Source of the DNA: Planctomycetota bacterium
GTDB lineage: Bacteria; Planctomycetota; B15-G4; SIAN01
Direction of reading: 5' to 3'
Assembly (NCBI GenBank): GCA_016795285.1
Contig: JAEUIC010000018.1
Coordinates: 186,001-250,000 of the forward strand
DNA length: 64,000 nt
Position numbers and translations under genes: made by a program. Of this stretch, positions 46,132 to 55,508 are shown one piece after another (positions within the stretch are counted from its first letter, which is position 1; each line of letters starts with the position of its first letter). The notes beneath the pieces were generated by a model. The model made no database searches, was not told where the DNA came from, and was given only the letters and a program-made list of their open reading frames with translations.

Positions 46132-46271
46132 GCTCCTTTCCGTCGCCCTGCGCGTGCGGCCCTCGCCGTCGTTCCGCGGTCGCGCCTCAAGCCGCCGCCC
46201 CTGCCGGGACGAAGAGCGTTCCGATCCGGTCCGTCGCCGCGCCGCGTGCGACCCCGGAGACGGAGTCAGCG

Positions 46272-47294
46272 ATGGCCTTGTTCCGGCGCACCCCGACGCT
46301 GCTGGGGATCGACCTCGGCAGCGAGAGCATCAAGGCAGTCGAGGCGATCCGGGAGAAGGATCGGCTTCGCGTGGTCGGCTTCGGCAAGGTCGAGCTGCCC
46401 TCGCCCGAGGCGCGTGCCGACGCCCTGAACGACCTGCTGAAGCACTGCAGCTTCAAGACGCGTCGCGTCGCGACCTCCGTGTCGGGTCGCTCGGTGATCG
46501 TCCGCTACCTCAACATGGTGGACATCCCCGACGAGAACCTGAAGACGGCGATCCGCTTCGAGGCCGACCGCTACATCCCGTTCGACCTGAACGAGGTCGT
46601 GCTCGACTGCCACCGCATCGAGGATGCGCCGGGCGTCGGCGCCAACGAGATGAAGCTGCTGCTGGTCGCCGTCAAGAAGGACGTCGTGCAGGAGCAGGTG
46701 AAGCTGGTGCAGGCCGCGGGCCTGCAACCCGAGATCGTCGACGTCGACGCCTTCGCGCTCGGTAACGCCTTCGCGCTCGGCGGGCCGACCTACGAGATGG
46801 CGGCCGGCAAGGTCGTCGCGCTGGTCGACGTCGGCGCCACCAAGACCGTGGTCGACATCGTGCGCGGCGGCGAGAGCTACTTCACCCGCGAGGTGTACGT
46901 CGGCGGCAACGAGATCACCAACGCGATCGCCAAGCGCTTCGGCCTCGAGACCTTCGAGGGCGAGCAGCTGAAGCGCCAGCCGGCCAGCCGCGAGCAGGAG
47001 ATCGCCGAGGCGGTGCTGCCGAGCATCGAGGACCTCGGCAACGAGATCCAGCTCTCGTTCGACTACTACGAGAACCAGTCGGACAGCAAGGTCGAGGACG
47101 TCTTCGTGAGCGGCGGCGGCTCGCGCGTGCCGGGTCTCGAGGAGACCTTCGAGCGCATCTTCGAGCGTCGCACCATGACCTGGAACCCGCTCGAGGGCTT
47201 CGACCTCGACGAAGGACTCGATCACCAGGCGCTGCTCGAGTGCGCGCCGGCGCTCGCCGTCGCGGCCGGTCTCGCCGCGCGCGCGGGCGCCTGA
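46272..47294 (+). CDS. pilM: Type IV pilus assembly protein PilM
   Basis: A 340-residue actin-like ATPase of the inner-membrane pilus platform. It shows LLGIDLGSESIKAVEAI (phosphate 1), ALVDVGATKTVVDIV (phosphate 2) and VFVSGGGSRVPGLEETF (adenosine). In characterised pili PilM binds the N-terminal tail of PilN; the following gene begins MIQINLLPDELRRAK, the matching PilN peptide. GGAGAC precedes the ATG. First gene of the pilMNOQ run. Confidence 0.94.
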   Translation: MALFRRTPTLLGIDLGSESIKAVEAIREKDRLRVVGFGKVELPSPEARADALNDLLKHCSFKTRRVATSVSGRSVIVRYLNMVDIPDENLKTAIRFEADRYIPFDLNEVVLDCHRIEDAPGVGANEMKLLLVAVKKDVVQEQVKLVQAAGLQPEIVDVDAFALGNAFALGGPTYEMAAGKVVALVDVGATKTVVDIVRGGESYFTREVYVGGNEITNAIAKRFGLETFEGEQLKRQPASREQEIAEAVLPSIEDLGNEIQLSFDYYENQSDSKVEDVFVSGGGSRVPGLEETFERIFERRTMTWNPLEGFDLDEGLDHQALLECAPALAVAAGLAARAGA

Positions 47295-47308
47295 GGAGCC
47301 ACCACGAC

Positions 47309-47977
47309 ATGATCCAGATCAACCTCCTTCCCGACGAGCTGCGCCGCGCGAAGAGCAGCAGCCCCAAGGCGCTCGTGCTGGTGTTCGCCGCGTCCGTGCT
47401 CTGCTTCGGCGGGCTCGGGACGGCCGGCTTCCTGTGGTTCAACGTGCGCGCCGACAAGCAGGGCCGCGTCGACATCGCGCAGGAGCAGCTCGACAACCTG
47501 ACGCCGCGCGCGAAGTACGCCGACACGCTCGCCAAGGAGAAGGCCGACTTCGAGAAGCGCAACAAGACGATCGGCGAGATCGCGACGTCGCGCATCGTCT
47601 GGACCCGCAAGCTCGACCGGCTCGGCGAGATCGTCGCGCGCGACACCACGCAGCGCAGCCACCGCGTCTGGCTGCAGTCGATCGACGTCGACAGCCGCAC
47701 CGAGTCGAACAACGCCGGCGTCGAGCTGAAGGGCAGCTCCGCGGGGCCCGACCTCGACGGCGTGTCGAACTTCCACGAGGACCTGAAGAACGACCCGGTC
47801 TTCTCGGAGGGCTTCGTGGCCTACACGTCGCCGCAGAGCAAGCTCGGCGACGAGGACGACGAGTTCGAGCCGCCGGTCAAGCGCGACTTCGAGTTCGCCG
47901 TGAAGCTGCCGGCCAAGGAGAAGAAGAAGGCGCCGCCGCGCAAGCCGGCGCCTGCAGCCAAGCCGGCCGGGTCCTGA
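47309..47977 (+). CDS. pilN: PilN-like type IV pilus platform protein
   Basis: A 222-residue bitopic protein. MIQINLLPDELRRAK is the PilM-binding motif, a single helix spans about 24-45, and a periplasmic coiled-coil/ferredoxin-like domain follows. The C-terminal 35 residues are Lys/Pro/Ala-rich and look unstructured. GAGGAG precedes the ATG. It sits between pilM and the PilO-like gene, as in known pilus operons. Confidence 0.87.
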   Translation: MIQINLLPDELRRAKSSSPKALVLVFAASVLCFGGLGTAGFLWFNVRADKQGRVDIAQEQLDNLTPRAKYADTLAKEKADFEKRNKTIGEIATSRIVWTRKLDRLGEIVARDTTQRSHRVWLQSIDVDSRTESNNAGVELKGSSAGPDLDGVSNFHEDLKNDPVFSEGFVAYTSPQSKLGDEDDEFEPPVKRDFEFAVKLPAKEKKKAPPRKPAPAAKPAGS

Positions 47978-47999
47978 GCGGAAGCGGGGAGGAAGCAGC

Positions 48000-49421
48000 G
48001 TGAAGCGGAAGCTCGAACTCCACCGGCAGCACAAGGCCTTCCTGGCCTTCGCCGGCCTGCTGTTCGTCGGCTCGGCGGTCGGCACGTGGTTCACCTGGAA
48101 GGAGTGCCAGGAGCTCGACGAGCAGTCGGGCGCGCTGGCGGAACAGGTGTCGACCGCGAAGAAGAAGATCTCCGGCATCGACGACCTCGAAGCCGAGGTC
48201 ATCGTGCTGCGCGAGAACGTCGAGGCGTACATCCGGATCCTGCCGGACGACACCGAGGTGAACGACTTCTACCGGACCATCGACGGCTTCCGCCGCGACT
48301 CCGGCATCACCATCGACGAGCTCAAGCCGCAGGCGAACCGCAGCAAGCTCACCAGCTCGGCGGTGTTCGACAAGGCCGAGTACAAGCTCAAGTTCACCGC
48401 CACCTTCCGGCAGCTGCTGCAGTTCATCTCGCGGCTCGAGAACCACGAGCGGTTCGTCAGCATCTCCGAGGTGCGCGTGAAGGCGGGCAGCGTCGACGAG
48501 AAGGTCGGCGGCGACCCGGTGCACGACGTCGACCTGACGCTCGTCACCTACGTCTACCTCGGCGACGACCTCGGCAAGACGGTCACCATCCCGGCCTACG
48601 ACCGCAAGCGCGAGCGGCTGGCCGAACGGATCGCCGAGGCGCGCGAGGAGCTCGCGCTCGAGCGCTTCCAGCTGCTCTCCGACGCGGTCCGGCGCGACCC
48701 GATGGTCGATCCGCGCGTGCGGCGGACGAAGGGCGGCGAAGGGGCCCCCGGCCCCGAGGACCAGCGCGCGATGTTCAACCGCGTGGTCGCCCGCATGCAG
48801 GAGGCGACCGGGCTGCTCGACCTGCTCGGCGACACCCAGAACGTCATCCGCACGATGGAGCTGCGCGTGCAGGCCATCAACCTGGTCGCCGAGCTGCAGG
48901 GGCAGATCGACGAGGTGGCGGCGGCCGGCGGCTTCACCGACGTGGCGATGAAGCGCGACTGGGACAAGAAGGTCCTCCCCGAGTTCGCGAAGCTGCGCGC
49001 CCGCGTCGACGGCGACAACAACGACACGATCCGGCCGCGCCAGTCGCGCGCCCTGCAATTGCAGGAAGCGCTGGTCCAGATGGAGCAGCACTACGAGTCG
49101 GGCGACTACGCCGGCGTCGTCAAGGACTACGAGGTGGTGCGCGGCAGCGGCTCGGTCGAGTCGGCCGACCCGAAGGTGGTCGAGCTCGAGGGCCGCATGG
49201 AGCAGATCTACCTCGCGGCGCAGACCGCCGTCGAGTTCGGCAAGAAGAAGCTGGCGGTGACCGGGCTCGTCGTCGAGCCGGGCGCCGAGTCGGTCGCGAT
49301 CATCAACCACTCGGTCTATCGCGCCGGCGAGGCGATCGAGGACGACCTCGTGCTGCTCGAGATCCACGAGGACCGCCTCGTGTTCGAGTACCGCGGCGTC
49401 CCGCTCACCTACGACCTCTGA
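48000..49421 (+). CDS. PilO-like protein with fused PilP-like C-terminus
   Basis: A 473-residue protein, about twice the usual PilO size. Residues 1-190 look like PilO: a short cytoplasmic tail, one helix (about 12-32), coiled coil and a periplasmic domain (YKLKFTATFRQLLQFISRL). Residues 200-400 are helical and charged. The last 60 residues (LAVTGLVVEPGAESVAIINH, then VLLEIHEDRLVFEYRGVPL) resemble the PilP/GspC homology domain that contacts the secretin. No separate pilP is present between it and pilQ. GTG start after GGGGAGG. Confidence 0.75.
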   Translation: MKRKLELHRQHKAFLAFAGLLFVGSAVGTWFTWKECQELDEQSGALAEQVSTAKKKISGIDDLEAEVIVLRENVEAYIRILPDDTEVNDFYRTIDGFRRDSGITIDELKPQANRSKLTSSAVFDKAEYKLKFTATFRQLLQFISRLENHERFVSISEVRVKAGSVDEKVGGDPVHDVDLTLVTYVYLGDDLGKTVTIPAYDRKRERLAERIAEAREELALERFQLLSDAVRRDPMVDPRVRRTKGGEGAPGPEDQRAMFNRVVARMQEATGLLDLLGDTQNVIRTMELRVQAINLVAELQGQIDEVAAAGGFTDVAMKRDWDKKVLPEFAKLRARVDGDNNDTIRPRQSRALQLQEALVQMEQHYESGDYAGVVKDYEVVRGSGSVESADPKVVELEGRMEQIYLAAQTAVEFGKKKLAVTGLVVEPGAESVAIINHSVYRAGEAIEDDLVLLEIHEDRLVFEYRGVPLTYDL

Positions 49422-49510
49422 GCGAGCATCGGCAACGACCCACACCCGCGGCCGCGCGCGCGGCCGGACAGGAAGAAGGAAGGGCCCACGCGGCCCGGGA
49501 GAGAAGCGGA

Positions 49511-51328
49511 ATGGCTGCAATTCGGAACGGCTGGATCGCGGCGGGCTGGTGCGCGCTGGCGCTCGCGTCGGGCGCCGGGGCGTCGGCCCAGGTCGTCGGC
49601 GAAGGACGTCCCACCGTGGGCGCCATCGACCAGGCCGCCATGATCACCCTCGACGTGAGCGATCGACCGCTCGAGGACGTGCTCGACCACATCCGCAACA
49701 AGGTCGGCATCACGCTGATCTCGCCGGTCGGCGCCGAGGCGCGCGTCTCGATCAAGCTGCGCGACGTGCCGTGGGCCGAGGCGCTCGTGCTGGTCGCGGA
49801 GAGCGCCGGCTGCATCGCGATCCAGGAGACGCCCAAGCTCTGGCGCGTCGAGAAGCCGCCGCGCGTGACCATGTCCTTCCAGGCGGAGGACATCAAGAAG
49901 GTGATCGAGGCGATCGCCAAGTTCGGCAACGCCAACATCGTCGTCTCGGAGAAGGTGAAGGGCAACGTCACGATGGTCATCAACGACCGTCCGTGGCGCG
50001 ACGCCCTCGAGGCGGTGATCAAGACCAACGGCTACTTCCTGGTGCAGGAGGATCGCGGGATCCTGCGCGTCGTCGACGAGGCGGGCCTCTCGACGCACGT
50101 CGAGCGCAAGCTCTTCCCGCTGCGCTACCTGCGCCCGAAGGGGAGCTACGTCGCGCGCATCGAGACCGAGTACATCGAGACGCGCCAGGACACCAAGGGC
50201 GGCGCGGGCGCCGGCGGCGGCAGCCAGTCGGTGGCCGAGCAGACCAAGCGGCGCTTCCCGCTGCTCGAGGCGCTCGAGAAGATGAAGAGCAAGGAAGGCG
50301 AGATCGACTACCTCGAGGACCAGAACGCGATCCTCGTGCGCGACACCAAGCCGGTGCTCGACGAGATCGGCAAGTTCCTCGAGCGGCTCGACGTCGAGCC
50401 GGCGCAGATCCACATCGACGTGCGCTTCGTGACGACCACCAACAACGCGACGCGCGACCTCTCCTTCGGCTTCGACAACGGCTTCTCGGTGTCGCTCTCC
50501 GGCGCGCAGCGCGCGAGCCGCTTCCCGTTCAACCTCGGGCCGGGCTCGTTCTTCGACAACCTGCTGCCGGGCCGCCGCGACGACAACGTCGGCCTCGGCG
50601 CGACCGAGAGCCCGGTCGTCCCCGGCTCGCTCGACTTCTCGGCCACCTCCTTCGCGATCCGCCTGATCAAGGAGGACAAGAGCGCGCAGATCATCCAGGC
50701 GCCGACCATCACGACGGTCGACCACCGCGAGGCGACCATCTTCGTCGGCGAGCAGGTGCCCTACGCCGAGGCGGAAGCGGCCTCGAGCCAGTCGGGCGGC
50801 CTGCAGCTCACCATCAAGGAAGGCAAGGAGTCGCCGGTCGACACCGGCTTCCAGCTCCTCGTCATCCCGCACGTCGTGCCCGGCACCAACCGCGTGCTGA
50901 TGAACGTCATCCCGCAGGCGCGCACGCTGACCGGCACCACCGATCCGGAGCACGCCGGCTTCGACCTCTTCACGGTCGGCGCGGGGTCGGTCGGCAGCGG
51001 CTCGATCCAGCTGCCGCGCATCGGCGAGCAGACGATCGTCACCAACCTCATGCTCGAGAACGGCCAGACCGGCATCGTCGGCGGCCTCGTGCAGAACACG
51101 CAGTCGAAGACCGAGACCAAGGTCCCCGGCCTCGGCGACATCCCGTGGATCGGCGAGCTCTTCAAGAGCTCCGTCATGAACGACGAGGAGCGCAAGCTCC
51201 TGGTCTTCATCACGCCGTGGATCGTCGAGGGGTCGCAGAAGACCGACGACAAGCTGCAGAAGGTGATCGAGAGCTACCAGAGGAACGCCGCGCTCGAGTG
51301 GGAGGAGATGGCCTCCGGCTCGAGCTGA
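49511..51328 (+). CDS. pilQ: Secretin PilQ (type IV pilus outer-membrane channel)
   Basis: A 605-residue outer-membrane secretin. A signal peptide ends near GASAQ (residue 27). N0/N1 modules follow (LDVSDRPLEDVLDHIRNKVG and FQAEDIKKVIEAIAKFGNAN), then a Gly-rich insertion near 235-250 and the secretin domain (about 380-590) with VGEQVPYAEAEA, FQLLVIPHVVPG, GLVQNTQSKTETKVPGLGDI and ERKLLVFITPWIV. AMIN domains are missing, so peptidoglycan binding must come from elsewhere. GAGAAGCGG precedes the ATG. Confidence 0.94.
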   Translation: MAAIRNGWIAAGWCALALASGAGASAQVVGEGRPTVGAIDQAAMITLDVSDRPLEDVLDHIRNKVGITLISPVGAEARVSIKLRDVPWAEALVLVAESAGCIAIQETPKLWRVEKPPRVTMSFQAEDIKKVIEAIAKFGNANIVVSEKVKGNVTMVINDRPWRDALEAVIKTNGYFLVQEDRGILRVVDEAGLSTHVERKLFPLRYLRPKGSYVARIETEYIETRQDTKGGAGAGGGSQSVAEQTKRRFPLLEALEKMKSKEGEIDYLEDQNAILVRDTKPVLDEIGKFLERLDVEPAQIHIDVRFVTTTNNATRDLSFGFDNGFSVSLSGAQRASRFPFNLGPGSFFDNLLPGRRDDNVGLGATESPVVPGSLDFSATSFAIRLIKEDKSAQIIQAPTITTVDHREATIFVGEQVPYAEAEAASSQSGGLQLTIKEGKESPVDTGFQLLVIPHVVPGTNRVLMNVIPQARTLTGTTDPEHAGFDLFTVGAGSVGSGSIQLPRIGEQTIVTNLMLENGQTGIVGGLVQNTQSKTETKVPGLGDIPWIGELFKSSVMNDEERKLLVFITPWIVEGSQKTDDKLQKVIESYQRNAALEWEEMASGSS

Positions 51329-51509
51329 TCGGTCGCGGCGGGGCGCCATGGCGCCGCTCGCTGCGCGGAACGAGTATCTTCGGGCGCCCTCCGTCCTCGC
51401 GGGCGGGGGGCGCCTTCGTTCCTGCGCCGCCGCGTTGCGCGGGCTCGCCGGGTTGGCGTGCCGGAGATGCGCGTGCGCCGCCGCACCGCCGCTCGCTGCA
51501 GGGGAGCCG

Positions 51510-52235
51510 ATGACCGCCGCCAAACCGGAGTACCCGCTGACGCTGATCGTCGCGAAAGGGGGCGAGCTCGCGTGGCTCGGCCACCTCGACGTCGCGCGGG
51601 CGCTCGAGCGGGCGCTGCGGCGCGCCGACCTGCCGGTCCGCTTCACCGAGGGGTTCCACAAGCGGATCAAGATGCGCCTCCCCGAGCCGCTGCCGCTCGG
51701 CGTCGGCTCCGACGGCGAGCGCTACGTGCTGCAGCTCGACGCGCCCGTCGACCCGGTCGTCGCGCTCGCGCCGCTCGCGGGCGCCCTGCCGCGCGGGCTC
51801 GAGGTGGTGGCGGTGCTCCCCGGCTCCCACCCGGAGAAGAAGGACGTGCCGCTGCTCCTCGAGTTCGAGGCGGAGTCGGCGCAGGAGCTGGCCGAGGCGT
51901 TCGCGGCGCTGGCGCAACCGCTGCCGGTGCTCGGCGGGGAGTGGCGGCTCGTGGAGCCGGTCACGGAGCTGCCGGACGGCGGGCGGGCGCTGGTGCGGCT
52001 CGAAGCGCCGCCCGGGGCGCGCGTCTCGGTCGGCCGCTTCCTCGAGGCGCTCCGCTCCGCCCGCGCCGGCGGCCTCGCCCTGCGGCGGGTCTGGCGTCGA
52101 GTCGCTTGGCAGGTCACGGATGGCTCGCTACCATCCCCGACCCCTTTTCTCCCGGCAACGCCGGCGAGCGATGGGGGAGATGGATCCGGGGTGGACGGAT
52201 CAGCGACGCGCCCACCGCCGGTGGAACCGCGCTGA
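51510..52235 (+). CDS. TIGR03936/DUF2344 radical-SAM-associated protein
   Basis: A 241-residue protein with the DUF2344 core: LTLIVAKGGELAWLGHLDVA, then RFTEGFHKRIKMRLPEPLPLG and later FLEALRSARAGGLALRRVWR. In other genomes this domain is linked to, or fused with, a radical SAM protein and sits upstream of rplU; no radical SAM gene is in the window. The last 35 residues are low complexity and overlap a promoter candidate (52106-52134), so the functional protein may end near residue 205. GGGGAG precedes the ATG at 51510. Function unknown. Confidence 0.8.
   Translation: MTAAKPEYPLTLIVAKGGELAWLGHLDVARALERALRRADLPVRFTEGFHKRIKMRLPEPLPLGVGSDGERYVLQLDAPVDPVVALAPLAGALPRGLEVVAVLPGSHPEKKDVPLLLEFEAESAQELAEAFAALAQPLPVLGGEWRLVEPVTELPDGGRALVRLEAPPGARVSVGRFLEALRSARAGGLALRRVWRRVAWQVTDGSLPSPTPFLPATPASDGGDGSGVDGSATRPPPVEPR
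52106..52134 (+). promoter_or_regulatory. Sigma-70-type promoter for rplU
   Basis: TTGGCA at 52106-52111, exactly 17 bases, then TACCAT at 52129-52134. It lies inside the 3' end of the DUF2344 gene. Transcription would start near 52141 and give rplU a leader of about 265 bases containing the tandem repeat at 52329-52388. Confidence 0.6.
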
Positions 52236-52328
52236 TCGGGATGGCGGCCGGTGCGGATCGGCGGCGCGGAACGGATGTGGTCGGCAAGCGCCGTCGTTCG
52301 CGATGGACGCCGTCTGGTACGGCCGAGA

Positions 52329-52388
52329 TGTGTACGTCCGAGCTGTGTACGTCCGAGCTGTGTACGTCCGAGCTGTGTACGTCCGAGA
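52329..52388 (+). repeat. Four 15-bp tandem repeats in the rplU leader
   Basis: The unit tgtgtacgtccgagc is repeated four times without gap; only the last base of the fourth copy differs. Each unit carries a GTAC palindrome. The array ends 20 bases before the rplU ATG and just before its AGAAAGGA Shine-Dalgarno, a position suited to translational or transcriptional control. Nothing else recognisable lies between 52236 and 52407. Confidence 0.92.
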
Positions 52389-52407
52389 ACCTGCAGAAAG
52401 GACCGAT

Positions 52408-52707
52408 ATGTACGCGGTGATCGAAGCGAGCGGCCACCAGTTCAAGGTGAGCCAGGGCGACGTGATCGAGATCGACGGCAAGGACAAGAAGATCGGCGAC
52501 GCCGTGGCGTTCGACCGCGTGTTGATCCTCGGCGACAAGCTCGGCACGCCGACCGTCGCGGGTGCGAAGGTCACCGGCGAGGTCGTCTTCGCCGGCAAGG
52601 GGCCGAAGATCTACGTGCAGAAGTACCGCGCGCGGAAGCAGTTCCGTCGGCGCACCGGCTACCGCGCGTCGCTCTGCAAGATCAAGATCACCGGCATCAC
52701 CGGCTGA
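52408..52707 (+). CDS. rplU: 50S ribosomal protein L21
   Basis: A 99-residue L21: MYAVIEASGHQFKVSQGDVI at the start, and KIYVQKYRARKQFRRRTGYR in the basic rRNA-binding loop near the end. AGAAAGGA gives a good Shine-Dalgarno. Followed by rpmA and obg in the conserved bacterial order rplU-rpmA-obg. Confidence 0.97.
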   Translation: MYAVIEASGHQFKVSQGDVIEIDGKDKKIGDAVAFDRVLILGDKLGTPTVAGAKVTGEVVFAGKGPKIYVQKYRARKQFRRRTGYRASLCKIKITGITG

Positions 52708-52858
52708 TCGACGGTCGTCCCACGAGTTGCTTCACAGGTCGCTTCACGAGTTCATTCGCGAGCCGATCAGCAGTCCGACGCGAGCCGCGGCGCCAGTGCG
52801 GCCCGGCACGCCCCAGGACCGACGATCGCTCGATCGCTAACGAGAACGAGGCAGCAGC

Positions 52859-53113
52859 ATGGCACACAAGAAGGGGCAAGGCTCCACCCGCAACGGCCGC
52901 GATTCGAATCCGCAGTACCGCGGGGTGAAGGCGTACGCGGGCGAGACGGTCGGCATCGGCGCGATCATCGTCCGCCAGGTGGGCAACCGCATCCACGCCG
53001 CCGCCAACGTCGGCACCGGTCGCGACTTCACGCTCTTCGCGCTGAAGCCGGGCAAGGTGAAGTTCCTCTCGCGCAACCGCGTCACGGTCGAGCCGATCGA
53101 GGGATCGAACTGA
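52859..53113 (+). CDS. rpmA: 50S ribosomal protein L27
   Basis: An 84-residue L27: [20 protein letters not shown], then [20 protein letters not shown]. The protein starts directly with A-H-K-K, without the cleavable N-terminal extension of Firmicutes; this tail reaches the peptidyl-transferase centre. GAGGCAGC precedes the ATG. The 151-base gap to rplU is without a strong element except a repeated gcttcac. Confidence 0.97.
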   Translation: MAHKKGQGSTRNGRDSNPQYRGVKAYAGETVGIGAIIVRQVGNRIHAAANVGTGRDFTLFALKPGKVKFLSRNRVTVEPIEGSN

Positions 53114-53130
53114 GACCAGCGATCGGATGG

Positions 53131-53151
53131 GAGTCGCCGCTCCGGCGACTC
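53131..53151. other. Hairpin between rpmA and obg
   Basis: A perfect 9-bp inverted repeat gagtcgccg/cggcgactc with a three-base loop. No T-run follows. It may be a processing site, a weak attenuator between the ribosomal genes and obg, or a transcript-end stabiliser. Confidence 0.55.
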
Positions 53152-53276
53152 GCCGCGACGATCGAGCGGGAGCGGGCTCCGTCCACGAGGCGGCGTCGGC
53201 TCCCGTCCGCGTTCCGAGGCGCCTCGAGCGCGCCCTTCCGCGCCAGCGGGCGCCTCTCCTGACGTGACGTGACCCC

Positions 53277-54278
53277 ATGCCGTTCCTGGATGAAGTCGAA
53301 GTCGAGCTGTTCGCCGGCAAGGGCGGGCCCGGGTGCGTCTCCTTCGCGCGCGAGAAGCACATGCCGCGCGGCGGTCCCGACGGCGGCAACGGCGGTCGCG
53401 GCGGCGACGTGCTGCTGGTCGCTCGCACCGCGCGCAACACCTTCGACGACCTGAAGGGCAAGCGCCACTTCCGGGCCGGCAACGGCGGCCCCGGCGACGC
53501 CAACAAGCGCGCCGGCAAGGCGGGCGCCGACCTCCACCTCGAGCTGCCGGTCGGCACCATCGTGCGCGACGCCGCGCGCGGCCACGTGCTCTGCGAGCTG
53601 CTCGAGCCCGATGTCCCGGTGCCGTTCCTGAAGGGGGGCCGCGGCGGCCGCGGCAACCACTCCTTCAAGGGGCCCGATCGCCAGACGCCGCGCAACTGCG
53701 AGTCGGGCGAGGAGGGGGAGACGCGCCGCATCCGGATGGAGCTGCAGCTCCTCGCCGACGCCGGCCTCGTCGGCCTCCCGAACGCGGGCAAGTCGACGCT
53801 GCTCGCCGCTCTCTCGGCGGCGCGGCCGCGCATCGCCGACTATCCGTTCACCACCCTGCAGCCGCGCATCGGCGTGGTCGAGCGCGACTTCGAGCAGCTC
53901 ACGCTCGCCGACCTGCCGGGCCTCATCGAGGGGGCGAGCGACGGCAAGGGGCTCGGCCACCAGTTCCTGAAGCACGTCGAGCGCACCCGTGTCCTCGTCC
54001 ACCTCGTCGACGCGTCGACCGGCGACGCCGAGGCGATCGTCGCGCAGTGGAAGCTGGTGCGCGGCGAACTCGAGGCGTACGGCGAGCGGATCGCCCGCAA
54101 GCCGGAGCTGCTGGTGCTGTCGAAGGCCGACCTCTGCGCGGAACCGCCGCCGGTCGCGGAAGTGGCGCGCCTCACCGGCCGGCAGCCGCTCGTCCTCTCG
54201 TCGCACACGAAGCAGGGGCTCGAGGAGCTCGCGACGCGGCTCTTCGCGCTCGCCGCCGAGAAGCCGGCGGCGAGCTGA
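53277..54278 (+). CDS. obg: GTPase Obg (CgtA)
   Basis: A 333-residue ribosome-associated GTPase. The Gly-rich Obg fold (1-158) has FLDEVEVELFAGKGGPGCVSF and PRGGPDGGNGGRGGDV; the G domain has GLPNAGKSTLL, ADLPGLIEGASDGKGLG and VLSKADL. It lacks the variable C-terminal extension. Known roles are 50S maturation and stress coordination. Located after rpmA, as in most bacteria. Confidence 0.96.
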   Translation: MPFLDEVEVELFAGKGGPGCVSFAREKHMPRGGPDGGNGGRGGDVLLVARTARNTFDDLKGKRHFRAGNGGPGDANKRAGKAGADLHLELPVGTIVRDAARGHVLCELLEPDVPVPFLKGGRGGRGNHSFKGPDRQTPRNCESGEEGETRRIRMELQLLADAGLVGLPNAGKSTLLAALSAARPRIADYPFTTLQPRIGVVERDFEQLTLADLPGLIEGASDGKGLGHQFLKHVERTRVLVHLVDASTGDAEAIVAQWKLVRGELEAYGERIARKPELLVLSKADLCAEPPPVAEVARLTGRQPLVLSSHTKQGLEELATRLFALAAEKPAAS

Positions 54279-54434
54279 CGCCCGTCCGCGCGGGCGCTCG
54301 CCGGGCGCGCGACGGGAATCGCCTTCCCGGCGCGAGGGGGCGCCTGCCACGCCGGCTCAAGCGACGGCGGCGCTGCGGACGATCGGGCACGGGGCTGCCG
54401 ACGGCGGCCCGACCCTCTTCGCCGGAGCGCGCCG

Positions 54435-55508
54435 ATGGAGCTGCTCGAGCTGCTCGAGTCGATGGTGGAGCAGAAGGCGCCGGACCTGATCTTGAAGGTC
54501 GGGGCGCGTCCGACGGTGCGCGTGCGCGGCGGACTGCTGCAGCTCGCCGAGGAGGAGCTGACGCGCGACTTCCTGCTGCGCGTGGTGGCGTCGCTGCTCG
54601 ACGATCGGCGCATGGAGGCGTTCGTGCGCGGCAGCGAGGTCGACCTCGCCTACGAGGTGGCCGGCCTCGCCCGCTTCCGCGTCAACGTCTTCCACCAGAT
54701 GGGCATGCCGGCGGTGGTCTTCCGCCACATCAACGCCGAGGTGCCGACCTTCGCCGAGCTGAACCTCCCGGCCGAGCAGCTGATCAAGCTGGCCTCGCTG
54801 CGCCGCGGCCTCGTGCTGACCACCGGCGTCGCCGGCTCGGGCAAGTCGACCACGCTCGCCGCGATGATCGAGCACATGAACCTGACCCAGGGTCGCCACA
54901 TCGTGACGATCGAGGACCCGGTCGAGTTCCTCTTCACCGACAAGCAGTGCGTCATCTCGCAGCGCGAGATCGGCTCCGACAGCGCCGACTGGGCCACGGC
55001 GATCAAGTACGCGCTGCGCCAGGCGCCCGACGTCATCGTGATCGGCGAGATGCGCGACCGCGCCACCGTCGAGGCGGCGGTGAACGCGGCCGAGACGGGC
55101 CACCTCGTCCTCTCCACCTTCCACACCATCAACGCGGTGCAGACGGTCGAGCGCATCCTGTCGTTCTTCCCCGAGCACCAGCACCAGCTGGTCCGGCTGC
55201 AGCTCTCGATGGTCCTCTCGGGCGTCGTCTCGCTGCGCCTGCTGAACTCGATGGACGGCCAGTCGCGCATCCCGGCCGTGGAGCTGCTGCTGCCGACGCC
55301 GACCGTGCGCGAGATGCTGAAGCAGGGGCGCACCGACGAGCTGCCGAAGGCGCTCGCGCAGGACAACTTCTTCGGCACCATGACCTTCGCGCAGAGCCTC
55401 CAGAAGCTCTACACGAGCGGCAAGATCGCCATGCAGGACGCCGTCGCGGCGGCCGACAACCCCGACGAGTTGAAGCTCGCCTTCGCGGGCGTCTCGCGCG
55501 GCCTCTGA
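54435..55508 (+). CDS. PilT/PilU-family pilus retraction ATPase (first paralogue)
   Basis: A 357-residue hexameric ATPase. Walker A is GVAGSGKST, the Asp box VTIEDPVEFLF, Walker B DVIVIGEMRDRATVEAA and the His box STFHTINAVQTVERI. The N-terminal domain (MELLELLESMVEQKAPDLIL) is PilU-like and less canonical than in the protein at 61856-62920. It probably assists retraction. The 156-base upstream gap shows no obvious promoter. Confidence 0.9.
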   Translation: MELLELLESMVEQKAPDLILKVGARPTVRVRGGLLQLAEEELTRDFLLRVVASLLDDRRMEAFVRGSEVDLAYEVAGLARFRVNVFHQMGMPAVVFRHINAEVPTFAELNLPAEQLIKLASLRRGLVLTTGVAGSGKSTTLAAMIEHMNLTQGRHIVTIEDPVEFLFTDKQCVISQREIGSDSADWATAIKYALRQAPDVIVIGEMRDRATVEAAVNAAETGHLVLSTFHTINAVQTVERILSFFPEHQHQLVRLQLSMVLSGVVSLRLLNSMDGQSRIPAVELLLPTPTVREMLKQGRTDELPKALAQDNFFGTMTFAQSLQKLYTSGKIAMQDAVAAADNPDELKLAFAGVSRGL

